NCBI GenBank assembly: GCA_021154885.1
Contig: JAJKHS010000008.1
Coordinates: 1 to 48,552, forward strand
DNA: 48,552 bases
DNA from: Thermoanaerobaculum sp.
GTDB lineage: Bacteria; Acidobacteriota; Thermoanaerobaculia; Multivoradales; UBA5704
Direction of reading: 5' to 3'
Below, piece by piece: positions 40,766 through 46,967 of this stretch. Positions within the stretch are counted from its first letter, which is position 1. Every line of letters begins with the position of its first letter. The notes under the pieces are model-generated. The model did no database searches and had not been told where the DNA came from. It was given only the letters and a program-made list of their open reading frames with translations. A program made the position numbers and the translations under genes.

Positions 40766-41455
40766 TCACGCCGTCTTGGGTCCACTCCCGGCAAGTTCCT
40801 TGACCAGCGATTGTCTTTGTGCCGTTGTTTCAATCAGTCTTGCTTGATACCGCCGCATCGGATCGAGCAACTCACTCGCAGCAATGTGGGAAAGCGCTGG
40901 AATCAGCGGCTTGCCGAGGGCCCATGCGGCACCGGTTTCCATCAACACCCATGGGCGGTTAATCGACCGCGGAGTGAGCAGAACCAAAATGCGCTTTGAT
41001 CCAATCAGTGCCGCACGAATTGAATCCTGCCATTCAGTTGCTACCTGGATGTCCTTCTCGGCCATGAAGCACCTAAGCCCAACCCTTTCAAGGTCACTTC
41101 GCAATTCATCGGCGATGGCCGTATCGCCTGCCGCGTAGCTGATGAACAAATCGAACTCAGGTGCGGAAGGAACAATCGTATCTAGCCACTCTTCGAATCG
41201 TGGTGTATCTGACGACACACGGAGGGCCTCTTCTGTGACCTGAAATTCGAACCCGGCTCCCGAGCTCGTGAAGCAAGGCTGAACGTCGCCAATCATCCGA
41301 TGACCGCCCAGCGTCTCAAGCCAGTTGGCGATTCTTGCAGCACCAACGCTCTTGAGGTCGGAGTCATCCGTTGGTCTTGCATAGGCCTCTGGGTCCCTTC
41401 GGCGTGCGGCGACACCGACTTCCAGCAAGCGCCTTACCAGTGACCGATCATCCAT
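40766..41455 (-). CDS. TIR-domain protein with N-terminal winged-helix-like region
   Basis: A 229-residue protein. Residues 1-90 resemble a winged helix (SVGAARIANWLETLGGHRMIG, then a beta-rich wing FEFQVTEEALRV). Residues 100-210 are a TIR domain: EFDLFISYAAGDTAIADELRSDLERVGLRCFMAEKDI, SKRILVLLTPRSINRPWVLMETGAAWALGKPLIPAL. The glutamate in WVLMETGAAWA is at the position of the catalytic residue of NAD-cleaving TIRs. Such proteins act as effectors in anti-phage and other immune systems. The start at 41455 has GAGGA eight bases before; 41503 and 41518 are alternatives. It follows the membrane-protein gene directly, and both are in lower-GC DNA. Confidence 0.85.
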   Translation of the reverse strand: MDDRSLVRRLLEVGVAARRRDPEAYARPTDDSDLKSVGAARIANWLETLGGHRMIGDVQPCFTSSGAGFEFQVTEEALRVSSDTPRFEEWLDTIVPSAPEFDLFISYAAGDTAIADELRSDLERVGLRCFMAEKDIQVATEWQDSIRAALIGSKRILVLLTPRSINRPWVLMETGAAWALGKPLIPALSHIAASELLDPMRRYQARLIETTAQRQSLVKELAGSGPKTA

Positions 41456-41524
41456 CTCCGAGTTCCTCGCCAGCGGGACGGGTGGACCAACCAAGTCGTT
41501 CATCAGGCGGCAGGCCAAGAATGT

Positions 41525-42367
41525 TCAGTCCCATATCCCGACTATGAAAACCAAGAGAAGAAAACCCGCTCCAACGACTGAAGAGCCAAAAAATAGATCT
41601 GTTGCTAAAAAGCCAAAAATGAATCGCCACCAGGCCTCCTTCTTCGTGGGTGAGTAGACAGCGTCCATTGCGCGGAAGCCTAGCCACAGTCGCCACAAGC
41701 GAGCGACAAGAAACACAGCGAGTCCTAAAAGTGAAATTACTGATCGCCAATGATCGCCGAGCAGTACCAGGGTGATGCCAATAGCAGCGGGAATATCTGT
41801 GAGCGACAGATCTAGGAAGACGACGAGGTGAGTTGAGAAGCCCGTTGAGGTCTTGAGCGAGCGGTAGACCGCGAAAGAAGCAGTTGCCGCGACTAATAGG
41901 ATACCAAGAGATACCAAGACATAAACCGGGAAGATGATTAAAGAACTCTCTAATCCAGATTTTGCGTTAGCCTTGATTTGACCGACGAGATGACTGCGAT
42001 AGAAAAGGGCAAAATAGGTGATTGCCGTGATGTTAAGAGCAAGGTAGGCCAGTATCTCGTTTCCCAGAAGGAAGAGGGTGGCGTCAGGTACCGATCTGCC
42101 GTTGGCATCACGGAAATGGCTCGACGGCGCGAGGACGAGTTTGCCCCAACGTTCCGACCAGCCCTGCAGGAGTTCCGGGAGTTTCTCGATCATCGGTATC
42201 CTTATCTCTGAGATGAAGAGGTCGATGTCTCCGGTCATCCGATGGCCGAGATACGCTCCGGCCAGAGCCGCGCCGCCACCCAGGTGGCAGGGGATGCGCC
42301 TCTGGCAGGCACGCACGAAGTCGAGGACGGAATCCGGGACGACCCGGCGATCGAATGTCTTACGCAT
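41525..42367 (-). CDS. chimera: AbiEii-like nucleotidyltransferase N-terminus fused to a membrane protein
   Basis: A 280-residue ORF made of two parts. Residues 1-60 match the beginning of AbiEii/AbiGii-type nucleotidyltransferases (FVRACQRRIPCHLGGGAALAGAYLGHRMTGDIDLFI, with GG...D-D/L metal motif), GC-rich like its upstream partner. From about residue 95 on it is a four- to six-helix membrane protein (LAYLALNITAITYFALFY, SSLIIFPVYVLVSLGILLVAA, SVISLLGLAVFLVARLW, GSSVVGAGFLLLVFIVGIW) in much lower-GC DNA. The nucleotidyltransferase catalytic core after the metal motif is missing. I infer insertion of a lower-GC segment (membrane protein plus TIR gene) into the toxin gene, in frame. Confidence 0.65.
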   Translation of the reverse strand: MRKTFDRRVVPDSVLDFVRACQRRIPCHLGGGAALAGAYLGHRMTGDIDLFISEIRIPMIEKLPELLQGWSERWGKLVLAPSSHFRDANGRSVPDATLFLLGNEILAYLALNITAITYFALFYRSHLVGQIKANAKSGLESSLIIFPVYVLVSLGILLVAATASFAVYRSLKTSTGFSTHLVVFLDLSLTDIPAAIGITLVLLGDHWRSVISLLGLAVFLVARLWRLWLGFRAMDAVYSPTKKEAWWRFIFGFLATDLFFGSSVVGAGFLLLVFIVGIWD

Positions 42368-42713
42368 GATGGGGGCGGATCTGGCTCAGCGGCGGCCACT
42401 CCGGCGGCGGGAGCTGCAGCAGCCAGGCCCACATCTCTCGGGAACGCCCCAGGTACCGGATCAGGTAAGGCCAGAGCGTACGGATGTCGTCGGAGGTGAC
42501 GAAGAGCCAGACGTCGCGAGAGTTGGCTTCCCGCAGCAGGGCACCCATCCAGTAGGCCCGCTCTTCCGGATCGGACGCGCGGAGGTGCTCCTTGAGCTGG
42601 CCGACCGTGGTGTCCGTCCACCAGAGAAAGTAGGGGCGCGCGGTGTCGTCCAGGAGGGACTCCGTGGTCGGTGGGAGGCGACCCGCAGGCCCAACAGGAT
42701 AGGTGCTGCCCAT
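42360..42713 (-). CDS. conserved partner protein of AbiEii-like nucleotidyltransferase
   Basis: A 117-residue protein (YFLWWTDTTVGQLKEHLRA, ERAYWMGALLREANSRDVWLFVTSDDIRTLWPYLIRYLG, FWAWLL-like end). Proteins of this shape usually stand immediately upstream of a nucleotidyltransferase, as here (overlap of eight bases), and the pair is regarded as toxin-antitoxin-like. In this window the toxin partner is broken, so this gene may be an orphan antitoxin. The fold is all-helical; no DNA-binding motif seen. Confidence 0.65.
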   Translation of the reverse strand: MGSTYPVGPAGRLPPTTESLLDDTARPYFLWWTDTTVGQLKEHLRASDPEERAYWMGALLREANSRDVWLFVTSDDIRTLWPYLIRYLGRSREMWAWLLQLPPPEWPPLSQIRPHHA

Positions 42714-42763
42714 GGCGCAATTACCCTACCACGGCCTCCCGCACGCGGGTCCTCCACCCGCCC

Positions 42764-43408
42764 TCACCCGTGCACCGCCGGCGAGACCCCCAGCCCGCGG
42801 GCGAGGCCGGCTTCGAATTCGCGCCAACCGAGGAAGCGGGCGGCGAGAGCTTCGGCGTCGATTCCGCGGCCGGCGAGGCGGTAGAAGAGCTCCCAGTGGC
42901 GACGCTCCGCGGGGCCGAGGTCGGAGAGGAGGAGCACGACGTCCCGGTCTTCGACGACCTCCAGGAGACGGGTGAAGCGCTCGCAGCTCCGCGCCTCGAC
43001 GAGCGCCCCGAAAAGCAGGCGGTCGACCTTCGTCCAGGGGTCGCGGCCGGGGACGATCCGCTCCCTCAGGCTCTGAGCCCAGGGGTTCTTCCGCCGCCCG
43101 CCGAGCGGCCAGCCCCGCTGATTCAGAATCGCGACCACCCGCCGGAAGTGCTGTACCTCTTCGGCCGCCAGCGCCGCGACGCGCTCGACGAGCTCGGCGT
43201 CGTCGGGATAGTAGCCGGCGAGCGAAAGGGCGTACATTGCGACCTGCTGCTCGCAGACCGCGTGATCGGCGAGGAACTCGGGCAGGTTCGCCGCGGCGAG
43301 CTCCGCCCATGAGCGCGGCGTCGGATGCAGCAGGGGAAGCGTGGCGTAGACCTCCGCGAAGGGGATCGGCTCGGGAAGGCCGCTGTCGTTGCCGGCGGAG
43401 CGTCGCAC
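42764..43408 (-). CDS. miaE: tRNA-(ms2io6A)-hydroxylase-like diiron protein
   Basis: A 214-residue ferritin-like protein. The diiron ligands are recognisable: glutamate in DHAVCEQQVAMYALSL, EEVQHF (E-x2-H), EARSCERFTRLL (E ... C/E) and ERRHWELFYRLAG (E-x2-H). The block ALVEARSCERF is diagnostic for MiaE, which hydroxylates the isopentenyl side chain of modified adenosine 37. It starts with GTG at 43408, eight bases after TATGAT, so leaderless. It lies within the accessory zone between the broken nucleotidyltransferase locus and the minisatellite. Confidence 0.88.
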   Translation of the reverse strand: MRRSAGNDSGLPEPIPFAEVYATLPLLHPTPRSWAELAAANLPEFLADHAVCEQQVAMYALSLAGYYPDDAELVERVAALAAEEVQHFRRVVAILNQRGWPLGGRRKNPWAQSLRERIVPGRDPWTKVDRLLFGALVEARSCERFTRLLEVVEDRDVVLLLSDLGPAERRHWELFYRLAGRGIDAEALAARFLGWREFEAGLARGLGVSPAVHG

Positions 43409-43416
43409 GAGGCCGG

Positions 43417-43422
43417 ATCATA
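43417..43422 (-). promoter_or_regulatory. -10 box for miaE (leaderless)
   Basis: TATGAT on the minus strand, eight bases before the GTG at 43408. Confidence 0.5.
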
Positions 43423-43470
43423 CTATCGGGGAGGGCCGATGGCGCGAAACAGCCCGCAGCGACGATCTGC

Positions 43471-43760
43471 TTCGAGTTGCAGATGACCTCATCCGAGTTG
43501 CGGATCATCTCATTCGAGTTGGCGATGACCTCATCCGAGTTGCAGGTCCCTTCATCCGCGGTGTGAGTGACCCCATTCGCGGGGCGAGTGACCTGCCCCG
43601 AGTTGCAGGTCCTCTCATCCGAGTTGCAGATCACCTCATCCGCGGATCGAGTGACCGCATCCGGGTTGCAGGTCTTCTCATCCGCGGAGTGAACGACCTC
43701 ATCCGCGAAGTGAGCGACCTGATCCGAGTTGCAGAGGACCTGATTCGCGGGGCGGGCGCC
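43471..43760. repeat. 21-bp minisatellite, 13 full units plus a partial one
   Basis: Units run in register from 43471 to 43743, with a partial unit to about 43760. Typical unit: TCCGAGTTGCAGATCACCTC-A; variants carry TCCGCGGAGTGA or TTCGCGGGGCGA in the first half. Because 21 is a multiple of three, both strands stay open. The plus strand would encode heptads like DDLIRVA, the minus strand heptads like CNSDEVI. I see no start, ribosome site or partner that makes either frame a credible gene, so it is listed as a repeat. Confidence 0.85.
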
Positions 43761-43807
43761 ACGCGACTCGAACGCGGCAGGCTTCACCCAGCGACGGCGG
43801 AAGTATT

Positions 43808-43868
43808 TACCGCAGCCAATCCTCCAGCTGCACCCGCACGTCAGTGGTATTTGACGATCAGCGGCATT
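43808..43868. repeat. duplicated dapD 3' end, copy B
   Basis: ACCGCAGCCAATCCTCCA is identical to the true dapD end, followed by CACCCGCACGTC. An internal deletion of about 13 bases then shifts the frame (minus strand reads PLIVKYH, then TDVRVQLEDWLR in another frame). It lies right after the minisatellite and before the PIN-toxin remnant. Confidence 0.8.
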
Positions 43869-43979
43869 GCATCGGTCCGGCCTCGCGCCTTCCCCAGCCT
43901 CACCTGGTCGGTATGCACAGTCACGACGTCATCGTACGGGTCGAGCCGGGGCCGCCTTCGGCGGCGTCGTAGGAATGCC
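43869..43979. other. unassigned stretch between dapD-tail copy B and the PIN remnant
   Basis: No gene supported on either strand. It ends in a GC-rich run that joins directly to the PIN-toxin C-terminal half. The missing N-terminal half of the PIN gene is not here. Confidence 0.4.
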
Positions 43980-44165
43980 GCCCGGGACGCGTTCCACATC
44001 GCCATCGCGGCTGTCCACCGGATGGACTTCCTGCTCACTTGGAACTGCCGTCATATCGCGAACGATGTCCTGATCCCCAGGCTCGGCTCTATAATGGAGG
44101 CTCACGGGTATGCCAGCCCCGTGCTATGTACGCCCCTTCAACTCCTGGACCGGAGGTTTCCATGA
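43980..44165 (+). pseudogene. C-terminal half of a PIN-domain (VapC-like) toxin gene
   Basis: About 61 codons read RDAFHIAIAAVHRMDFLLTWNCRHIAN, then IMEAHGYASPVLCTPLQLL. RDAFHIAIAAVH holds a conserved metal-binding aspartate, and LLTWNCRHIAN is the characteristic block of one group of VapC-type PIN ribonucleases. The N-terminal half, with the first acidic residues, is absent and replaced by unrelated sequence containing dapD-tail copy B. The stop overlaps the next start by ATGA, so the normal toxin-then-antitoxin coupling of the module is preserved. Confidence 0.75.
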
Positions 44166-44380
44166 AGGAAAAAGCAGCTTGGCGTGACCCCCTCGTCGAC
44201 GAGGTTCGGAAGCGCGGCCAAGAGTACGCAGCCAAGTTTGACTTCGATCCTCACAAGATGGGTGAAGATCTGAGGCGGATTCAGAAGGAGTCCGGAGAAT
44301 TCGTCGTCTCCTTCAGCCGCGAGGAGGGCGTAGAGGACGCGGAGCCTTCCCGCCCTTCCCGTCGCCGGACTTCATCTTGA
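44162..44380 (+). CDS. small antitoxin-like protein, paralogue 2
   Basis: A 72-residue protein (AAWRDPLVDEVRKRGQEYAA, KFDFDPHKMGEDLRRIQKES, VVSFS), about 55-60 percent identical to the 38163 product before its altered tail. It starts inside the stop codon of the PIN-toxin remnant (ATGA), as expected for a PIN/antitoxin operon. The toxin half is broken, so this may be an orphan antitoxin. It ends 19 bases before the convergent dapD gene. Confidence 0.75.
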   Translation: MKEKAAWRDPLVDEVRKRGQEYAAKFDFDPHKMGEDLRRIQKESGEFVVSFSREEGVEDAEPSRPSRRRTSS

Positions 44381-44394
44381 ATCCAGCAACCAGA

Positions 44395-44467
44395 GCCCGC
44401 TACCGCAGCCAATCCTCCAACCGCACCCGCACGTCCGTCGAAGCGTCACGATACTTGACGATCACCG
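44395..44467. repeat. true dapD 3' end, copy C of the repeated segment
   Basis: The stop codon and last codons of dapD itself. The same 60-70 bases reappear at 38329-38398 and 43808-43868, so this is the parental copy. Confidence 0.85.
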
Positions 44468-45281
44468 GCGTGTAGAGGGCGAGCCCCCAGTCTTTGCCGG
44501 CCCCTTTGGGGACGGCGCGCGAGCCGGGGACGACGACGGCTTCTTCAGGGATCACCAGCGGCTGGTCTTCCGTCGCGCGGTGGATGGTCTCGCGGACGAG
44601 GTCGTAGACGGGGGTGGAGCGGGTGAGGATGGTACCGGCTCCCAGGACGGCCCGGCGCTTGACGACCGTCCCTTCGTAGACGCCGCAGTTGCCGCCGATG
44701 AGGACGTCGTCCTCGACGATCACGGGCGAGGCTCCCACCGGCTCCAGCACGCCGCCGAGCTGGGCGGCGGCGGAGAGGTGGACGCGCTGGCCCACCTGGG
44801 CGCAACTCCCCACCAGCGCATGGGAGTCGACAAGCGTGCCCTCGCCCACCCAGGCGCCGGTGTTGATGAACATGGGCGGCATGCAGATCACCCCCCGGCC
44901 CAGGTAGGCGCCGTCGCGGATCGATGAGCCGCCGGGGACGACCCGTACGCCGTCCGCCGCCGCCAGCGGCCGCGGCGGGTAGGTCGACTTGTCGAGGAAC
45001 GGAAGGCGGATGCCGTCCTCACTGCTCCCCAGCGACATGTCCACGACGTCGCCCATACGGAAGCCGGCGAGGATCCCCTGCTTGACCCAGGGGTTCACCC
45101 GCCAGCCGGTGGGGGACTCGGGGTCCGGCTCGGCCGCCCGCGCCTCGCCGCGGTTGAGCGCCTGCTTGAAGCGCTCGAAGAGGTCGCGCTCCGGCCGTCC
45201 ATAGACCTCCGGGGGCTCGGCATAGAGGCGCTCGACGTCGCGGCGGAGCGCCTCCAGGTTCCCCGGGTCGTCAGACGGCAA
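44400..45281 (-). CDS. dapD: 2,3,4,5-tetrahydropyridine-2,6-dicarboxylate N-succinyltransferase
   Basis: A 293-residue left-handed beta-helix acyltransferase of the DapD family, for the succinylase branch of diaminopimelate/lysine synthesis. It shows the hexapeptide-repeat core (VRVVPGGSSIRDGAYLGRGVICMPPMFINTGAWVGEGTLVDSHALVGSCAQVGQRVH, listed here as its successive turns), then GGVLEPVGASPVIVEDDVLIGGN. The C-terminus LYTPVIVKYRDAS ... LEDWLR is the segment copied elsewhere. It overlaps dapA by 11 bases as the last gene of lysC-dapB-dapA-dapD. Confidence 0.93.
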   Translation of the reverse strand: MPSDDPGNLEALRRDVERLYAEPPEVYGRPERDLFERFKQALNRGEARAAEPDPESPTGWRVNPWVKQGILAGFRMGDVVDMSLGSSEDGIRLPFLDKSTYPPRPLAAADGVRVVPGGSSIRDGAYLGRGVICMPPMFINTGAWVGEGTLVDSHALVGSCAQVGQRVHLSAAAQLGGVLEPVGASPVIVEDDVLIGGNCGVYEGTVVKRRAVLGAGTILTRSTPVYDLVRETIHRATEDQPLVIPEEAVVVPGSRAVPKGAGKDWGLALYTPVIVKYRDASTDVRVRLEDWLR

Positions 45282-46191
45282 GCCGGACCTCTAAGGGCTC
45301 GGACTCGGGGGTCTCGGGGATCAGCCCCAGCCCCAGGAGGACCTTCTCGATCTTCTTCAGGCTCTCCGGCTTGGGCGGCACCGCGGGCAGACGGAAGACG
45401 GGCTCGATCAGTCCCATGAGCGCCAGGGCCGCCTTCACCGGGCCGGGGTTGGACTCGATGAAGTTGACCTCCATCAGGGCGTGGAGCCGGCGCTGCATCT
45501 CGCGGGCGGCGGGGAAGTCCCCCTCCAGACAGAGGGAGGCCAGGCGCGCCATGGCGAAGGGCACTTCGTTGGAGACCACGGAGATGACGCCGACGCCGCC
45601 CAAAGCGATCACGGGCAGGGTGATGGCGTCGTCGCCGGAGAGGACGGCGAAGCTCTCGGGCACGGTCTGGAAGATGGCCGCGATCTGAGAGATGTTGCCG
45701 GACGCCTCCTTGACTCCCACCACGGTTTCGATCTCGGCCAGGCGCTTGAGCGTCGCCGGATCGACGTTGGTGCCGGTGCGGCCGGGGACGTTGTAGACGA
45801 CGATGGGGAGGCGCGTGGCCCGAGCGACCTCGCGATAGTGCTGAAAGAGCCCCTCGGGCGTGGGCTTGTTGTAGTAGGGGGTGACGACCAGCAGGCCGTC
45901 CGCCCCCAGGCCCTCGAGGTCGCGGGCCAGCTCCACGACCTCGCGGGTGTCGTTGCCGCCGCAGCCGGCGAGCACGGGGGTCTTGCCCTTGGCCTCTTCC
46001 AGGGTGATCTCGACTACCCGCAGATGCTCCTCGCGGGCGAGGGTGGGGTTCTCTCCCGTCGTGCCGCAGGGGACGAGGAAGTGGATTCCGCCCTCGATCT
46101 GGCGGCGCACCAGACGGCGCAGGCCCTCCTCGTCGAGCGAGAGATCGGAACGGAACGGGGTGACCAACGCGGTGCCGCATCCTTGAAACAT
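45271..46191 (-). CDS. dapA: 4-hydroxy-tetrahydrodipicolinate synthase
   Basis: A 306-residue class I aldolase condensing pyruvate with aspartate semialdehyde. The catalytic lysine is in ETVVGVKEASGNISQ, the Tyr of the proton relay in VVYNVPGRTGTNV, and the Thr-Thr pair in PCGTTGENPTL. N-terminus GCGTALVTPFRSDLSLDEEGL is typical. GGAGGG precedes the ATG. Third gene of the lysine operon; it overlaps dapD. Confidence 0.96.
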   Translation of the reverse strand: MFQGCGTALVTPFRSDLSLDEEGLRRLVRRQIEGGIHFLVPCGTTGENPTLAREEHLRVVEITLEEAKGKTPVLAGCGGNDTREVVELARDLEGLGADGLLVVTPYYNKPTPEGLFQHYREVARATRLPIVVYNVPGRTGTNVDPATLKRLAEIETVVGVKEASGNISQIAAIFQTVPESFAVLSGDDAITLPVIALGGVGVISVVSNEVPFAMARLASLCLEGDFPAAREMQRRLHALMEVNFIESNPGPVKAALALMGLIEPVFRLPAVPPKPESLKKIEKVLLGLGLIPETPESEPLEVRLAV

Positions 46192-46235
46192 GGTTCCCTC
46201 CAGGTGCGCGCCGGAGCGGCGCGCCAGCCATCATT

Positions 46236-46967
46236 CTAAGTCCGCTCGCGAACGATCTCTTCCCAAACCTGACTGAATTCGTAGAAACCCTGGCGGCCGA
46301 TCATCCAGCGGGCGGCGCGCAGGGCGCCGTGGGCGAAGCCGGCCCGGCTGCGCGCCCGGTGCTCCAAGGTGATCGTGTCCGCCTCGGAATCGAAGCCGAT
46401 CTGGTGAGTGCCGGGGATCGACCCCGCCCGGTTGCTGGCGACGTCGATGGGACGGGTGTAGCCCGCCTCCTCCATCACCTTCTTGATCTGGAGGAGGGTA
46501 CCGGAGGGCGCATCCTTCTTCTTGCTGTGGTGGATCTCGTAGGCCCAGGCCTCGTAGGCGTCCTCCTCGGCCAGCAGGCCGGCCGCGGTCGCGGCGAGAC
46601 GGTAGAAGACCTGCACGCCCACCGAGAAGTTGGCGCCGTAGAGGAGGCCGCCGCCGTGGCGCTCCACCGCCTCGCGCACCGCGGACAGGCGATCCCCCCA
46701 GCCGGTGGTGCCCACGACGAGGGGGATGCCCAGCGCCGCGATACGCTCCGCGTTAACGGGCACGGCGGCGGCGGTCGAGAAGTCGATCGCGACGTCGATT
46801 CCCCGGTTGATCCCCAAAAAGCTCTCCGCAGTGATGGCAGCGCCGCCCGGATTGTCCGCGCCGGCGAGCCGCAAGGCCACCTCGAAGCCGTGGCCTGGGG
46901 CGAGCTGCTCCAGGAGCCTGCCCATTTTGCCGTAGCCGATCAGTGCCACCCGCGCAAGACGTTTCAT
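46236..46967 (-). CDS. dapB: 4-hydroxy-tetrahydrodipicolinate reductase
   Basis: A 243-residue reductase. The NAD(P)H-binding start is VALIGYGKMGRLLE, and DVAIDFSTAAAV and VVGTTGW are conserved. The catalytic block is EIHHSKKKDAPSGT, with the His pair and lysine. It reduces the DapA product toward tetrahydrodipicolinate. It overlaps lysC by four bases (ATGA-type) and precedes dapA by 44 bases. Confidence 0.95.
   Translation of the reverse strand: MKRLARVALIGYGKMGRLLEQLAPGHGFEVALRLAGADNPGGAAITAESFLGINRGIDVAIDFSTAAAVPVNAERIAALGIPLVVGTTGWGDRLSAVREAVERHGGGLLYGANFSVGVQVFYRLAATAAGLLAEEDAYEAWAYEIHHSKKKDAPSGTLLQIKKVMEEAGYTRPIDVASNRAGSIPGTHQIGFDSEADTITLEHRARSRAGFAHGALRAARWMIGRQGFYEFSQVWEEIVRERT

Noticed and set aside
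43471-43760. CRISPR array
   Set aside because: Units are contiguous 21-mers without unique spacers, and no cas genes are present.
43389-44165. Open frame across the minisatellite encoding heptad repeats and the PIN remnant as one protein
   Set aside because: Only the last 61 codons match a family. The rest is open because the repeat length is a multiple of three; no start or ribosome site was found.
38329-44467. Integrative element with its own integrase at the dapD 3' end
   Set aside because: The repeats fit attachment sites in layout, but no integrase or recombinase gene lies between or beside them, so I do not claim a mobile element.
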